Assembly: GCF_947497045.1 (NCBI RefSeq)
Contig: NZ_CANMEU010000017.1
Span: forward strand, 1-49,567
From: an uncultured Tateyamaria sp.
GTDB lineage: Bacteria > Pseudomonadota > Alphaproteobacteria > Rhodobacterales > Rhodobacteraceae
Length of the DNA stretch: 49,567 bases
Direction of reading: 5' to 3'
The position numbers and the translations under genes were made by a program. This document shows, piece by piece, positions 39,820 to 49,567 of this stretch. The notes below the pieces were generated by a model. That model ran no database searches. It saw nothing but the letters and a program-made list of their open reading frames with translations, and had not been told where the DNA came from. Numbering within the stretch: the stretch's first letter is position 1; each line of letters begins with the position of its first letter.

Positions 39820-40730
39820 GCGCTTGGAGCCCGTTTCACGAGGCCCAGCTTTTCGCGCACCTCTGCCGGGCCAATCACGCGTGCGCCCATATTTTCGATG
39901 ATGGTGCCTGCGCGCTCGACCAATTGCCAATTCTGGGCCAATTCACCCTTGGCCAGCCACAAGTTATCCTCAAGACCGACGCGCACATTGCCGCCTGCCA
40001 GGACAGCGGCGGCCACATAAGCCATCTGGTTGCGCCCCAATCCAAAGGCCGAAAACGTCCAGTCGTCCGGCACGTTGTTGACCATGGCCATGAACGTATT
40101 GAGGTCGTCCGGCGCACCCCACGGCACGCCCATGCACAGTTGGACCAAGGCAGGCGCGTCAAGCACGCCATCCTTAACAAGTTGTTTTGCGTACCATAAA
40201 TGGCCGGTATCAAAGGCCTCGATCTCGGGTTTCACGCCCAGCCTGGTCATCATCGACCCCATGGCGGTCAACATGCCCGGCGTGTTGGTCATCACATAAT
40301 CGGCCTCGGCAAAGTTCATCGTGCCACAATCAAGCGTGCAAATCTCGGGCAGGCATTCGGCCACATGGGCCACCCGGGCGGACGCGCCGATCATGTCGGT
40401 GCCCGCCTCTTGCAAGGGCAGCGGTGACTCGACGTCGCCAAAGATCATGTCACCGCCCATGCCGGCCGTCAGGTTCAGCACCACATCCACATCCGCATCA
40501 CGAATGCGGTCCGTGACCTCGCGGTAGTAGTCCAGCTTGCGGGACGGCGCGCCGGTGTCGGGGTCACGCACGTGGCAGTGGACAATTGCGGCCCCCGCCT
40601 TGGCCGCCGCGATCGCGCTGTCCGCGATCTCCTTGGGACTGCGCGGGACATGGGGGCTGCGGTCCTGCGTGCCGCCCGATCCGGTCACGGCGCAGGTGAT
40701 GAAAACCTCGGTGTTCATGGCCAGGGGCAT
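39816..40730 (-). CDS. BKACE-family beta-keto acid cleavage enzyme (3-dehydrocarnitine cleavage)
   Basis: This 304-residue TIM-barrel protein of the BKACE (3-keto-5-aminohexanoate cleavage, KCE) family contains ITCAVTGSGG at the N-terminus. The zinc ligands appear in AAIVHCHVRDPDTG (His-x-His), with a Glu-containing segment VPWGAPDDLNTFMAM later. With carnitine dehydrogenase in the same operon the substrate is very probably 3-dehydrocarnitine, cleaved with acetyl-CoA to acetoacetate and betainyl-CoA. ATG 40730 has AGGA 9 nt upstream. The next Met (40718) lacks a ribosome-binding site. It is the first gene of the operon, divergent from the AraC-type regulator. Confidence 0.9.
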   Translation of the reverse strand: MPLAMNTEVFITCAVTGSGGTQDRSPHVPRSPKEIADSAIAAAKAGAAIVHCHVRDPDTGAPSRKLDYYREVTDRIRDADVDVVLNLTAGMGGDMIFGDVESPLPLQEAGTDMIGASARVAHVAECLPEICTLDCGTMNFAEADYVMTNTPGMLTAMGSMMTRLGVKPEIEAFDTGHLWYAKQLVKDGVLDAPALVQLCMGVPWGAPDDLNTFMAMVNNVPDDWTFSAFGLGRNQMAYVAAAVLAGGNVRVGLEDNLWLAKGELAQNWQLVERAGTIIENMGARVIGPAEVREKLGLVKRAPSA

Positions 40731-40802
40731 CTGTCTATATCCTTGCATTTTTCGCCAGTTTGCGGATGAAGGCACAACAAACTTGTTAAAAAACGAATAA
40801 AA

Positions 40803-41744
40803 ATGACAAAAACCGTAGTTCTTGTTCTGCAAGACACCAACACGCTGTCGCTTGCTGCCGCCATTGACCCGCTGAGGGCGGCGAACCGACAGGCCGGGCA
40901 CACGGTGTTTGACTGGCAATTGGCGACGCCGGGAACTCAAGATGTGATGCTGACCAGCGGGTTGCGGGTGACGGCAGCACCGCTGCACAGAGTGCCCGCC
41001 TGTGATGTGCTGATCGTGGTGGCCGGGTTCGCGCTGGAGGCCCAAGCCACGCCTCATCTGATGGCCAGTCTGCGCCGCCTGGCCAAGCCGGACACCACCG
41101 TATTGGCGATTGACGGGGGGCCGTGGGTCGTGGCCAAGTCCGGCCTTCTGAACGGGCGAAAAGCCACAACCCATTGGGAAGATTTGGAAAAATTTGCAAC
41201 CACCTTTGCGGAAGTCGAGACGATCAACGCGCGATACGTCGTGTCAGATCAACGCTGGACCAGCGGAGGGGCCGCGCCCGCGCTTGATATGATGCTGCAC
41301 CTGATCCAGGTCAAAGCGGGGGCACGCTGTGCGGCGCAGGTCGCGGCAAGTTTTATCCACACCAGCCGTCCGGCCCCTTCGGACCCACAGATGCGCCACC
41401 CGCCGACGCGACCGCACACCCCGATCACCGCGCGCGCTCACCGGCTGATGGAGGCACATCTGGAACACCCGCTGCCATTGCCAGCCATCGCCGCACAGCT
41501 CGGGTTGACCCCGCGCAGCCTGCAACTCCATTTCCGCCGCGCCCTGAACATCACGGCCAAAGCACATTATCTGACACTGCGGCTGACAGAGGCGCACCGC
41601 CTGCTGTGCATCGGCGCAGACACGGTGCAGCAAGTGGCGCTGGCGACCGGGTTTACCTCCAGCTCGACTTTCAGCCGCGCCTACAGGGCGCAGTTTGGGG
41701 AACAACCGCGCGAAACGCGCCTCGCCCCACGACTGCAAAGATAA
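40803..41744 (+). CDS. GlxA-family AraC-type regulator, CdhR-like
   Basis: This 313-residue protein has an N-terminal DJ-1/PfpI-like domain (about residues 1-185; no nucleophilic Cys is evident at the elbow) and C-terminal AraC helix-turn-helices (about residues 218-305: LPAIAAQLGLTPRSLQLHFRRALN and VQQVALATGFTSSSTFSRAYRAQFG). This layout and the divergent position before the carnitine operon match CdhR, the carnitine-dehydrogenase regulator described in Pseudomonas. Activation of the operon by carnitine is therefore likely. The 72-bp intergenic region, rich in A/T (TTGTTAAAAAACGAATAAAAATG), must hold both promoters. Confidence 0.88.
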   Translation: MTKTVVLVLQDTNTLSLAAAIDPLRAANRQAGHTVFDWQLATPGTQDVMLTSGLRVTAAPLHRVPACDVLIVVAGFALEAQATPHLMASLRRLAKPDTTVLAIDGGPWVVAKSGLLNGRKATTHWEDLEKFATTFAEVETINARYVVSDQRWTSGGAAPALDMMLHLIQVKAGARCAAQVAASFIHTSRPAPSDPQMRHPPTRPHTPITARAHRLMEAHLEHPLPLPAIAAQLGLTPRSLQLHFRRALNITAKAHYLTLRLTEAHRLLCIGADTVQQVALATGFTSSSTFSRAYRAQFGEQPRETRLAPRLQR

Positions 41745-41756
41745 ACACGAATACAT

Positions 41757-42800
41757 TCAATACGGCATCGGATGGGCGCGGTGCGCGGCATCAATGTCGT
41801 CCATCACCTCTTGGCTCAGCGTCAGATCAGCAGCACCAAGCGCGACCTCCAACTGGTCCATTGTGGTGGCACCGAAAATGACGGACGCCATGAAAGGGCG
41901 CGTCATGCACCACGCGAGCGCCATCTGCGCCGGGTCCAGCCCATGCCGTCCAGCAACCGAAAGATAGGCATCGACCGCCTCGAATGCGCGCGCGGTCCTG
42001 CGCCCGCCCAGATCGGGGTTCAACGACAGGCGGGATCCATCCGGGACCGCGCCGCCCTGATACTTGCCCGTCAGCAGCCCGGCGGCCAACGGGGAAAATG
42101 CAAGCAAACCAACGTCTTCGTTAACGCTCAACTCGGCCATGTCGGTGTCATAAAGGCGGCACATCAGCGAATATTCGTTCTGCACAGACACCACGCGCGG
42201 CCCACCCTTGCGGGCAGCCGACGCAAGCCACTCGGCCGTCCCCCACGCGCTTTCATTGGACAAGCCAAAGGCGCGGATCGTGCCGCGATCCACCTCGGCC
42301 TGCAACGCGCCAAGGCAGTCATCCATGTTCTGCCGCACCGCCACCGGATCCTGATCAGAGGGATCAAAGGTCCAGTTCTGGCGGAACATATAGCTGCCAC
42401 GATTGGGCCAATGGAACTGGTAGAGATCAATATAGTCCGTCTGCAATCGACGCAGAGATCCCTCAATCGTCGCGGGGATCGTCGCGGCCGTGATGGGACC
42501 TCCACCGCGTACATGAGAAAATCCGGCTCCCGAATGCTTGGTCGCGAGCACCATATCCGAACGGGTACCGCCCCGCTCGACCCACAAGCCGATGATCTGC
42601 TCGGTACGCCCGACAGTTTCGGCGCTGATCGGATTGACAGGGTACATTTCGGCGGTATCGACAAAGTTGATACCAGCATCCAACGCGCGATCAATCTGGG
42701 CATGCCCCTCTTGGGCGGTGTTCTGGGTGCCCCAGGTCATCGACCCCAGGCACAGGACCGAGACATCGATATCCGTGCGGCCGAGTTTGCGTCTTTCCAT
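41757..42800 (-). CDS. Aldo/keto reductase (Tas-like)
   Basis: This 347-residue AKR barrel has FVDTAEMYPVNP (catalytic Asp and Tyr, about residues 46-57), Lys in LATKHSG (about residue 89) and His in DLYQFHWPNRG (about residue 127). The C-terminal NADPH-binding end is VIFGATTMDQLE. The long loops and the MYPVNP variant are typical of the Tas group. The substrate is unknown. Its stop lies 12 bp from the convergent AraC-type gene, so a part in carnitine metabolism is possible but unproven. Across the divergent region lies yceI, with a long hairpin between. Confidence 0.87.
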   Translation of the reverse strand: MERRKLGRTDIDVSVLCLGSMTWGTQNTAQEGHAQIDRALDAGINFVDTAEMYPVNPISAETVGRTEQIIGLWVERGGTRSDMVLATKHSGAGFSHVRGGGPITAATIPATIEGSLRRLQTDYIDLYQFHWPNRGSYMFRQNWTFDPSDQDPVAVRQNMDDCLGALQAEVDRGTIRAFGLSNESAWGTAEWLASAARKGGPRVVSVQNEYSLMCRLYDTDMAELSVNEDVGLLAFSPLAAGLLTGKYQGGAVPDGSRLSLNPDLGGRRTARAFEAVDAYLSVAGRHGLDPAQMALAWCMTRPFMASVIFGATTMDQLEVALGAADLTLSQEVMDDIDAAHRAHPMPY

Positions 42801-42875
42801 AGGGGTGTCCTTCGCGTTGTGATGGTGCTGACCCTAGCGGTGCGGTGTGGACGGGCAAGTAGATTTTCCCAGACA

Positions 42876-42915
42876 CCTTTGCGCCGCAAAAAACGTCGCT
42901 GCGGCGCATCAAAGG
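42876..42915. other. Large imperfect palindrome in a divergent intergenic region
   Basis: Perfect 9-bp arms TGCGCCGCA (42880-42888) and TGCGGCGCA (42900-42908) surround an 11-nt loop. CCTT and AAGG extend the stem on both sides across a short bulge. Because the flanking genes diverge, it cannot be a normal terminator for either. Confidence 0.6.
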
Positions 42916-43021
42916 GATCAGCCTCTGTCACGGTCCACACATCAACGACAGGTATCGGTGCATAAATCCCAGCACTGCCGTGTTAACCTGACATAACCCC
43001 GTGCATGAAAAGGACACGCGC

Positions 43022-43606
43022 ATGTTTCGCCGACACTTTCTGACACTCGCCCTTGCCTCGATCGCAGCACCCAGCATGGGCGTATCACAGCCCTATGGGC
43101 TGGCTCCGGGGCGCTCGACCATCACCTACACCTTTGTGCTGAATGGAAATCGCGTGCGGGGCACTGTGCCAATCACCCAAGCGGATTTGACGGTGGACCC
43201 CAACAATCTGGCCGCGTCCACCGCTGACGTGACAGCCGACGTGCGCGCCGCGCGCACCGGCCTGATCTTTGCCACCGAGGCGCTAAAATCGGCAAGCGTG
43301 TTGAACACCGCAGACTTCCCACTGGCGCGGTTTCGCTCGACACAAGTGATCCTTGGACCGGGCGGGCGCATTTCAGACGGGGCTGCGTTGCGGGGAGATC
43401 TGACCCTGCGCGGCGTAACCCGCCCCGTTCAATTCAAGGCCGGTCTGTTTCGAACACGCGGCAGCACGTCCAATGATCTCAGCGCACTCAGCGTTCAGCT
43501 GTCGGGTCAAATCAACCGCCGGGACTTTGGTGCGGTCGGCTATCCCGATCTGGTCGACGATATCGTGGGCATCGACATCGCCGCAGAAATCTCTGCAAAC
43601 GGATAA
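43022..43606 (+). CDS. YceI-family exported protein
   Basis: This 194-residue protein has a signal peptide (about residues 1-23) and a YceI lipocalin-like barrel: STITYTFVLNGNRVRGTVPIT, then ADFPLARFRSTQV and DLTLRGVTRPVQF, typical of the family, which binds polyisoprenoids such as ubiquinone-like lipids in the periplasm. ATG 43022 is preferred because AAGGA precedes it and it starts a normal signal peptide; an upstream in-frame Met would add a charged heptapeptide. The MFS transporter gene follows after 66 bp on the same strand. The ligand is unknown. Confidence 0.86.
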   Translation: MFRRHFLTLALASIAAPSMGVSQPYGLAPGRSTITYTFVLNGNRVRGTVPITQADLTVDPNNLAASTADVTADVRAARTGLIFATEALKSASVLNTADFPLARFRSTQVILGPGGRISDGAALRGDLTLRGVTRPVQFKAGLFRTRGSTSNDLSALSVQLSGQINRRDFGAVGYPDLVDDIVGIDIAAEISANG

Positions 43607-43672
43607 AAACGACACGCGACCGTCGAATCCGCGCATGGCCCGTTTGCCAGTCTGCGCCAAGCTGGTGCGAAT

Positions 43673-44896
43673 ATGCGCCTGATCATTTCCTTTGCCGCTC
43701 TCTTTTTGTCCGTCGTTCTATTGCAGCTCAGCTCCGGCTCACTCGGGCCGCTGGATGCACTTTCGGGCCTGGCACTTGATTTCACGCGGCAAGAGATCGG
43801 GATGCTGGGCTCGGCGCACTTCCTGGGGTTTTTCATCGGGTGCTGGTGGGCTCCGCGACTGATGGGCAGTGTCGGTCATTCACGGGCCTTTGCAGCCTTC
43901 ACGGCGACGGGTGCGATCGGGCTGATCGCGCATATGCTGATCGTGGACCCCATCGCATGGGCGTTGATGCGGATCGCATCGGGCATGTGTGTGGCGGGCT
44001 GCTATACCGTGGTCGAGGCGTGGTTGCAGGCCAAGGTCACAAACGAGACCCGTGGACGCACCATGGGGGTCTATCGGCTGATCGACATGGGCGGATCGCT
44101 GGCCGCCCAACTGGTCATTGGTGTGCTCGAACCGGCCAGCTATGTCAGCTACAACCTGCTTGCGATTGTGTGCTGCGCGGCCCTGTTGCCGCTGACATTG
44201 ACCACGATCAAACAGCCCGAAACACCCAACGCCCCGCGACTGCGCCCGCGATTGGCCGCGCAACGCTCTCCTCTGGCGGCTGCGGGGGTAATCGTCGCCG
44301 CCCTCTCAAGTGCGTCGTTTCGGATGGTCGGGCCGATTTATGGGCAAGAGGTCGGGCTGAGCACACCCCAGATTGCGTGGTTCATGGCCTCTTTCGTGCT
44401 TGGCGGCGCACTGGCACAGTACCCTGTTGGCTGGCTCGCCGACAAATATGACCGCCGATGGGTTCTGATCTGGCTGTCGGCTGCGGCCATGTGCAGTTGT
44501 GCGGTCACCGCGCTCAGCGCCGGGTTGGGCACATATGGGATTATGATTACGGCCGGGCTGTTCGGGTTGACGACATTCCCGATTTATTCGGTGGCCGCCG
44601 CCCATGCCCACGATTTTGCCGAGAGTTCCGAACGGGTTGAGCTGTCGGCGGCGCTGATGTTCTATTTCGCACTCGGCGCAATCGCAGCACCATTCACCGC
44701 CTCGGCGCTGATCGACAGTTTTGGCCCATCGGCGCTGTTTGGGATGATTGCGGTCGGGCATGGCGGCCTGATCCTGTTCGGTCTGGCCCGGATGCGGACC
44801 CGGGCCAGCCCAAGCAAACGCACCGCCTACGTTTACGCACCGCGCACCTCGTTTCTGATCGGACGGCTGACCGGGCGCAGCCGGGATCGCCGCTAA
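43673..44896 (+). CDS. Major facilitator superfamily transporter (YcaD-like)
   Basis: This 407-residue inner-membrane protein has 12 predicted helices. The MFS motif between helices 2 and 3 is weak; the second-half copy [15 protein letters not shown] is clear, and [31 protein letters not shown] resembles the YcaD group, whose substrates are largely unknown. The stop codon overlaps the arm of an intrinsic terminator. Co-transcription with yceI is possible given the 66-bp gap. Confidence 0.86.
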   Translation: MRLIISFAALFLSVVLLQLSSGSLGPLDALSGLALDFTRQEIGMLGSAHFLGFFIGCWWAPRLMGSVGHSRAFAAFTATGAIGLIAHMLIVDPIAWALMRIASGMCVAGCYTVVEAWLQAKVTNETRGRTMGVYRLIDMGGSLAAQLVIGVLEPASYVSYNLLAIVCCAALLPLTLTTIKQPETPNAPRLRPRLAAQRSPLAAAGVIVAALSSASFRMVGPIYGQEVGLSTPQIAWFMASFVLGGALAQYPVGWLADKYDRRWVLIWLSAAAMCSCAVTALSAGLGTYGIMITAGLFGLTTFPIYSVAAAHAHDFAESSERVELSAALMFYFALGAIAAPFTASALIDSFGPSALFGMIAVGHGGLILFGLARMRTRASPSKRTAYVYAPRTSFLIGRLTGRSRDRR

Positions 44897-44913
44897 GGCC
44901 GACAGGGCCTTTT
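44895..44913 (+). terminator. Intrinsic terminator of the MFS gene
   Basis: AAGGCC-gacag-GGCCTT followed by TTTT begins within the TAA stop codon of the transporter gene. The stem is 6 bp with a 5-nt loop, so ribosomes reaching the stop codon would cover it. Confidence 0.65.
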
Positions 44914-44963
44914 CCCTGCCGCACGGCACTGGTACACGGGCGACATTCATCCAAAGGCCCGCC

Positions 44964-46676
44964 ATGCAACGTCACCTGATCACATCCGCCATCCCCTATA
45001 TCAACGGGATCAAACATCTCGGCAATTTGATCGGGAGCCAGCTGCCCGCCGACCTATATGCCCGCTACCAACGCGCGCGCGGCAACGAAGTGCTGTTTTT
45101 GTGTGCCACCGACGAACATGGCACCCCGGCGGAACTGGCCGCCGCCAAGGCTGGCAAACCGGTCGCCGAATACTGCGCCGAGATGCACGCGATCCAGGCC
45201 GAGATCGCCAAAGGGTTCGGGCTGTCTTTCGACCACTTTGGTCGGTCATCCTCGCCCCAGAACCACGCCTTGACACAGCATTTTGCCGGGCGGCTGGCCG
45301 ACGCGGATCTGATCCACGAAGTGTCCGAGCAGCAGGTCTACTCCAATGCCGATGGGCGCTATTTGCCGGATCGCTACATCGAGGGGACGTGCCCGAATTG
45401 CGGATATGACAAGGCGCGCGGCGATCAGTGTGAAAACTGTACCAAGCAGCTTGATCCCACCGACCTGATTGAGCCGCGCTCGGCCATTTCCGGCTCCACC
45501 GATCTTGAGGTGCGCAACACCAAGCACCTCTATTTGCGCCAATCCGCCCTCAAGGACGACCTTGATGCCTGGATCAACAGCAAAACTGATTGGCCCTTGC
45601 TGACGACATCCATTGCGAAAAAGTGGTTGCATGACGGTGACGGTTTGCAGGATCGCGGTATCACCCGCGATCTTGACTGGGGCATTCCGGTCCGGCGCGG
45701 CGATGCAGAATGGCCGGGGATGGAGGGCAAGGTTTTCTACGTCTGGTTTGATGCGCCGATCGAGTACATCGCCTGCGCGGGCGAATGGGCTGATGCAAAC
45801 GGGCACGCGGATTGGGAATGCTGGTGGCGCACCGACAAGGGCGCGGACGATGTGCGCTATACCCAGTTCATGGGCAAGGACAACGTGCCGTTTCACACGC
45901 TGAGTTTTCCCGCCACATTGCTTGGCTCCGGAGAGCCCTGGAAAATGGTCGATCACCTCAAATCGTTCAATTACCTGAATTATGATGGCGGCCAATTCTC
46001 GACAAGCCAGGGGCGGGGTGTGTTCATGGATCAGGCCCTCGCGATTTTGCCTGCCGACTACTGGCGGTGGTGGTTGCTGTCAAACTGCCCGGAAACATCG
46101 GATTCGGAATTCACGTGGGAGCTGTTCCAGCAGGGCGTGAACAAGGATCTCGCCGACGTTTTGGGGAATTTCGTCAGCCGGGTGACAAAATTCTGCCGCT
46201 CGAAATTTGGTGAAACCGTTCCGGCCGGGACGTCCTACGGGTCGCGCGAGCAGGCGCTGATCGAGGATCTTGATGCCCGCATTGCGCGCTACGTCGCCAC
46301 GATGGAGGCGATGGAAGTCCGCAAATCCGCGCAGGAACTTCGCGCCATCTGGGTTGCGGGCAACGAATATTTACAGGCGTGCGCCCCATGGACGACCATA
46401 AAGGAGAACCCCGACGCTGCGGCCATGCAAATACGGATGGGACTGAACCTGATCGCACTTTACGGGACCTTGTCGGCCCCCTTCATTCCGGATGCCTCGG
46501 CAAAGATGCTGATGGCGATGGGTGTTGAAGATGCGGAATGGCCCTCGGACATGGCCCGAACCCTCACGCAGCTGTCGCCCGAACACCCGTTCACTGTACC
46601 AGAAAATCTGTTCACCAAGATCACCGGTGAAGACACCGAACGATGGAAAGAACAGTTTTCCGGCACCCGTGAATAA
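44964..46676 (+). CDS. metG: Methionyl-tRNA synthetase
   Basis: This 570-residue class I synthetase charges tRNA-Met. The HIGH-type motif is [14 protein letters not shown] (about residues 12-25). The connective zinc knuckle has CPNC and CENC (about residues 146-163), and the anticodon-binding helices follow residue 380. The KMSKS loop reads [11 protein letters not shown] (about residues 340-350), lacking the second Lys. FST-type loops occur in other lineages. There is no C-terminal tRNA-binding extension, so it is the short form. The gene stands alone. Confidence 0.94.
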   Translation: MQRHLITSAIPYINGIKHLGNLIGSQLPADLYARYQRARGNEVLFLCATDEHGTPAELAAAKAGKPVAEYCAEMHAIQAEIAKGFGLSFDHFGRSSSPQNHALTQHFAGRLADADLIHEVSEQQVYSNADGRYLPDRYIEGTCPNCGYDKARGDQCENCTKQLDPTDLIEPRSAISGSTDLEVRNTKHLYLRQSALKDDLDAWINSKTDWPLLTTSIAKKWLHDGDGLQDRGITRDLDWGIPVRRGDAEWPGMEGKVFYVWFDAPIEYIACAGEWADANGHADWECWWRTDKGADDVRYTQFMGKDNVPFHTLSFPATLLGSGEPWKMVDHLKSFNYLNYDGGQFSTSQGRGVFMDQALAILPADYWRWWLLSNCPETSDSEFTWELFQQGVNKDLADVLGNFVSRVTKFCRSKFGETVPAGTSYGSREQALIEDLDARIARYVATMEAMEVRKSAQELRAIWVAGNEYLQACAPWTTIKENPDAAAMQIRMGLNLIALYGTLSAPFIPDASAKMLMAMGVEDAEWPSDMARTLTQLSPEHPFTVPENLFTKITGEDTERWKEQFSGTRE

Positions 46677-46780
46677 CGATTGCCGCACCGTTTGATTTGC
46701 ATGTTAGTCAGGCTTTGGGTCAACGCCAGGCGTTGTGCACCCCGTTTGAATACAGGCGCATCACAGGTCTTGGACCTTGG

Positions 46781-49351
46781 TCAAAACTCCTCCCAACCGG
46801 TTTCCGCCGCAGTGATTTCTGTGTCCAAAGCCAGCGCCGTATTTCCTGCAATCGGTGCGGCGAATGCAGATCGGGGTTGTGTCGGCGCAAGCACCACATC
46901 TTTGGCCTCCGCCGCGCTTCCAAGTTGAAATTTGGCGACGGCGGCGGCAAGCGCATCGGCCTCGGATGTCAGTGCATGGCTTGCGGCGGTCGTCTCTTCA
47001 AACATCGCGGCATTCTGCTGGGTGACGTGATCCAATTCGTTTACGGCCACGTTGATTTCGTTCAATCCGGCGGATTGCTCACGCGCTGAACTCGCGATCT
47101 CAGCAACACGTTCCGATATTTCCGCAACCGAAGACACAATCGCCGACAGCGCTGTTCCGGTACGATCCACAAGGTCCACACCCTGTTCGACCTGCTCGGC
47201 GCTTGTTGAAATGAGCGTATTGATCTCGCGTGCTGCATCAGATGATCGCTGCGCCAAGGCCCGCACCTCGGTGGCGACAACAGCAAATCCGCGTCCCGCC
47301 TCACCCGCGCGCGCCGCTTCCACCCCTGCATTCAACGCAAGCAGGTTCGTCTGAAAGGCGATATCATCAATCACGCTGGTGATTTTGGAGATCTCCTGAG
47401 ATGACGCCTTGATCCCGTCCATCGCGTGAACCGCCTGACCGGCAATTTCCCCCCCTCTTTCCGCATTGGCCTGCGCGTCGCCCGACATCTTGCTTGCCGC
47501 ATCCGCGCCTTCAGCCGCCGACCGCACTGACGAGGTCAGTTCGTCAAGTGCCGCAGCCGTTTCTTCCAAAGTCGCGGCCTGCCGTTCCGTTCGCCGCGAC
47601 AGGTCATCAGCCGCGCTAGTGATCTCGGTCGTTTCACTGCGAATGGATTGCACATTTTGGGTGACAGTCGTCAGCGCATCCCGCAATGCCACCAAAGCCA
47701 GATTGAAATTCGTCCGAAGCGTCTGGTAATCCTCGGGGATGTTCTGTGACAGCTCTGTCGTCAGATCGCCGTTCGCCAAGCGTTGCAAGGCATCACCCAG
47801 TGCCAGCACAACACCTGTCTGTTCTTCGCTGACGCGGGCCTGATCCAGACGCGCTGCCCGGATGTCCTGTTCGGATTGCGTCACATTGGACGCAATGAGA
47901 ATGCTACGTTCAACGGTCCCATCTTCGGCATTGACCGTGATAAAGCCACCATCAACGACCAGACATTCCCCCTTTCGATCTTGGATGTCGATTTTACCGT
48001 GTACGGAGGCATGTGACAGCGCGGCGACAGCCAGGTTCGAGGGGAGCGCGACATCCGTCTGCGTGTCACTCAATATGTCATTCAGCATCAAATTATTCGG
48101 ACGATCATCCGCATATCCAAGCAACGTGGCCGCAAAATCATTCATCACCGTGCACTGCCCGGCCACATCAAATTCCATCCGCAACTGAGTTGTGTCGATC
48201 CCCTGAAGAACCGCTGCATTGCGCTGCGCACTGGTGCGATCGCTCCACTCGATCACAGCCCCTATCAGCCGTTCTTTGTGGTCGCGTGCCGGATTGAGTT
48301 TGATGCGCACATGACGCGCCCCGATCCGGCTGTAAAACGCCATATCATCCTGACCATCCGCGTCACCGATCTGGGCAAAGGCATTCTTGACCCCCGACAT
48401 GGTCGTCAGGTCCGCACCAACCCAGGCACCCTCAACCGCATCCGGCCAGATTTCCATCAAATCAGGCACCAATTGGGACAATAAAGCACAACATGCCGGG
48501 TTCACAAAAATCACCTTGCAGGCTTCATCCACCATCATGATTGGTGCCGTACTCCCTTCAAATGCGGCGCTTTTGAATGCGCTGTCCCGTTGAGCCCGCT
48601 TTGCTTTGGACAATGACACGCGAAATCCATCAATCTGGCGGGCAATTTCGCCGATCTCATCCCGACGTTTGGTATAAGGGATCTCGATATCATAGATATG
48701 ACGGGCCATCTTGCCCATTGATCGCCCTAAATAGAGTGCCGGGCGCGACACAGCATACCAGACATACGTCACCACCAGCATCATGGTGGCCACAAACATA
48801 AAAGCCGCGATGATATAGGCCGTACGCTGCGCCTTGAGGACCTGCGCCATAACGTGGTCATTTGCCCATGCGGTGACGACGGCCCCCGCAATTGCCCCTT
48901 CCCCGCCAAATAAGGCCGGTGCGGCGACATATAACCCGTCTTCAGATGTCACCAGTTCACCGCTTGCGATGGATTGTTCGGCCAATTCCAGAAAAATCGA
49001 TCTGCTTTCTTCAAGACCCTCGCTCGCAAACAGGACACCCAAATCGGCATTCGTCACAAATGCGCCCTTGGCATCGGGTTGCGCAGTTTCAACAACTCCG
49101 ATGGAGATGTCCGCCACCGCCACCTCATTACCGAACTTGATTGATCCAGCCATCTGATCGGCGAGCAATCGGGTCACATCCACGGCCCGTGCTGATATTT
49201 GATCACCTGCCATCAGACGTTTGTTGCGAAGATCAAGGGTCGTCTGTGTTGACAGGACTGCGATAGTCACAAAACCCGTCAGCAGCGCCGATTTGACGAG
49301 CAACGTATTGAACCGGTACCCGGTTTTCCTGAGAGTGTCGAAAAAGCGCAT
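46781..49351 (-). CDS. Methyl-accepting chemotaxis protein with PAS domains
   Basis: This 856-residue chemoreceptor has membrane helices at about residues 20-42 and 177-198 with a periplasmic sensor between them, then a HAMP domain (about 199-250). Two PAS-like domains follow (about 260-370 and 380-490), then a second HAMP-like segment (about 515-560). The signalling domain contains the invariant tip [25 protein letters not shown]. It ends in GWEEF, which resembles the CheR-docking pentapeptide of receptors. ATG 49351 has AAGGA 8 nt upstream. The internal PAS domains suggest it also senses a cytoplasmic signal, such as redox or oxygen. No che genes are adjacent. Confidence 0.9.
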   Translation of the reverse strand: MRFFDTLRKTGYRFNTLLVKSALLTGFVTIAVLSTQTTLDLRNKRLMAGDQISARAVDVTRLLADQMAGSIKFGNEVAVADISIGVVETAQPDAKGAFVTNADLGVLFASEGLEESRSIFLELAEQSIASGELVTSEDGLYVAAPALFGGEGAIAGAVVTAWANDHVMAQVLKAQRTAYIIAAFMFVATMMLVVTYVWYAVSRPALYLGRSMGKMARHIYDIEIPYTKRRDEIGEIARQIDGFRVSLSKAKRAQRDSAFKSAAFEGSTAPIMMVDEACKVIFVNPACCALLSQLVPDLMEIWPDAVEGAWVGADLTTMSGVKNAFAQIGDADGQDDMAFYSRIGARHVRIKLNPARDHKERLIGAVIEWSDRTSAQRNAAVLQGIDTTQLRMEFDVAGQCTVMNDFAATLLGYADDRPNNLMLNDILSDTQTDVALPSNLAVAALSHASVHGKIDIQDRKGECLVVDGGFITVNAEDGTVERSILIASNVTQSEQDIRAARLDQARVSEEQTGVVLALGDALQRLANGDLTTELSQNIPEDYQTLRTNFNLALVALRDALTTVTQNVQSIRSETTEITSAADDLSRRTERQAATLEETAAALDELTSSVRSAAEGADAASKMSGDAQANAERGGEIAGQAVHAMDGIKASSQEISKITSVIDDIAFQTNLLALNAGVEAARAGEAGRGFAVVATEVRALAQRSSDAAREINTLISTSAEQVEQGVDLVDRTGTALSAIVSSVAEISERVAEIASSAREQSAGLNEINVAVNELDHVTQQNAAMFEETTAASHALTSEADALAAAVAKFQLGSAAEAKDVVLAPTQPRSAFAAPIAGNTALALDTEITAAETGWEEF

Positions 49352-49567
49352 CGAAAGATCCTTGACCGAAAGCGTGCCACTCAACCTTGAAGGGGCGCCG
49401 TTCAGATCTCCTATCGCACGTGCCTTACCACTCCCTTAATGCCGATCGATATGCGGATATGGTGACCTTGGCTGGTGATGATGCATTCTATGTGTCCGTC
49501 ATCAAATGGTTTGAGACAGATGGCGGTTTGACTTTGAGGAGTCGTCGCTCATCTGGGCTTAGTTAAG

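Noticed and set aside
46721..46735. CAACGCC-a-GGCGTTG palindrome after metG as a terminator
   Set aside because: Loop too small for the full stem and no T-run on either strand. It is only noted as an inverted repeat between convergent genes.
49440..49565. Short plus-strand frame ending at TAA near the right edge (contains DDAFYVSVIKWFETDGG)
   Set aside because: It reads like protein, but the only ATG gives about 35 residues, no ribosome-binding site is visible and I recognise no family. It may be a relic or chance. The region 49352-49567 otherwise holds only the upstream part of the chemoreceptor gene.
1..49567. CRISPR arrays, prophage genes, toxin-antitoxin pairs, rRNA genes
   Set aside because: I looked for regularly spaced repeats, phage structural genes, typical toxin-antitoxin pairs and rRNA segments and saw none.

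Overview
The window is a chromosomal segment of a GC-rich alphaproteobacterium, most probably a phototrophic member of the Rhodobacteraceae (roseobacter lineage). The case rests on an LH2 antenna operon (pucBAC) with PpsR/CrtJ-type operators, a six-gene pha-type K+/H+ antiporter, a tRNA-His without G-1 or C73 (an alphaproteobacterial peculiarity), an RpoH1-type sigma-32, MmcB, and Rhodobacteraceae-type small DUF proteins. Genes are densely packed, with many 4-bp ATGA-type overlaps. No phage and no CRISPR array is visible. The only mobile DNA is the 3' end of an IS30-type transposase at the left edge.

Left part (1-11.7 kb): IS30 remnant, a DksA/TraR-type zinc-finger protein, a Gfo/Idh/MocA oxidoreductase, rpoH with a candidate sigma-32 promoter, an RluD-type pseudouridine synthase overlapping head-to-head with a small membrane protein gene, tRNA-His, a GNAT acetyltransferase, a short conserved acidic protein, the phaAB-C-D-E-F-G operon and mmcB. 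Middle left (11.8-21.4 kb): a coiled-coil membrane protein coupled to a ClpP-like periplasmic protein, an autoregulated-looking ArsR/SRPBCC pair, pirin, a TetR regulator, a small lipoprotein, then hom, glpX and recJ, and tRNA-Glu.

Photosynthesis and signalling block (21.4-30.5 kb): a minus-strand puc operon (pucB, pucA with a long C-terminal extension, pucC, and a translationally coupled fourth gene with W/P/M-rich C-terminal repeats) behind two TGT-N12-ACA operators. Upstream lies a two-gene unit made of a degenerate H-NOX protein and a diguanylate cyclase with an HNOBA-like sensor. These are followed by a non-pyrrolysine MttB-family methyltransferase, a HAD phosphatase, a DUF3572 protein and a PleD-like diguanylate cyclase with a degenerate receiver.

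Right part (30.5-49.6 kb): a stress unit (EF-hand protein, ECF sigma factor, small membrane protein, periplasmic metal-sensor-like protein), DUF983, a Nudix hydrolase, an EamA transporter, a fatty acid desaturase and an HTH regulator. A carnitine catabolic operon follows (BKACE, lipocalin, small membrane protein, carnitine dehydrogenase-thioesterase fusion, SDR) with a divergent GlxA/CdhR-like regulator. The window ends with an aldo/keto reductase, YceI, an MFS transporter, metG and a large chemoreceptor.

The items most worth a second look are the fourth puc gene and its repeats, the LH3-like residues and extension of PucA, the H-NOX protein that has lost its heme ligand, a dispersed repeat whose stem varies while staying paired, and two structured intergenic regions.
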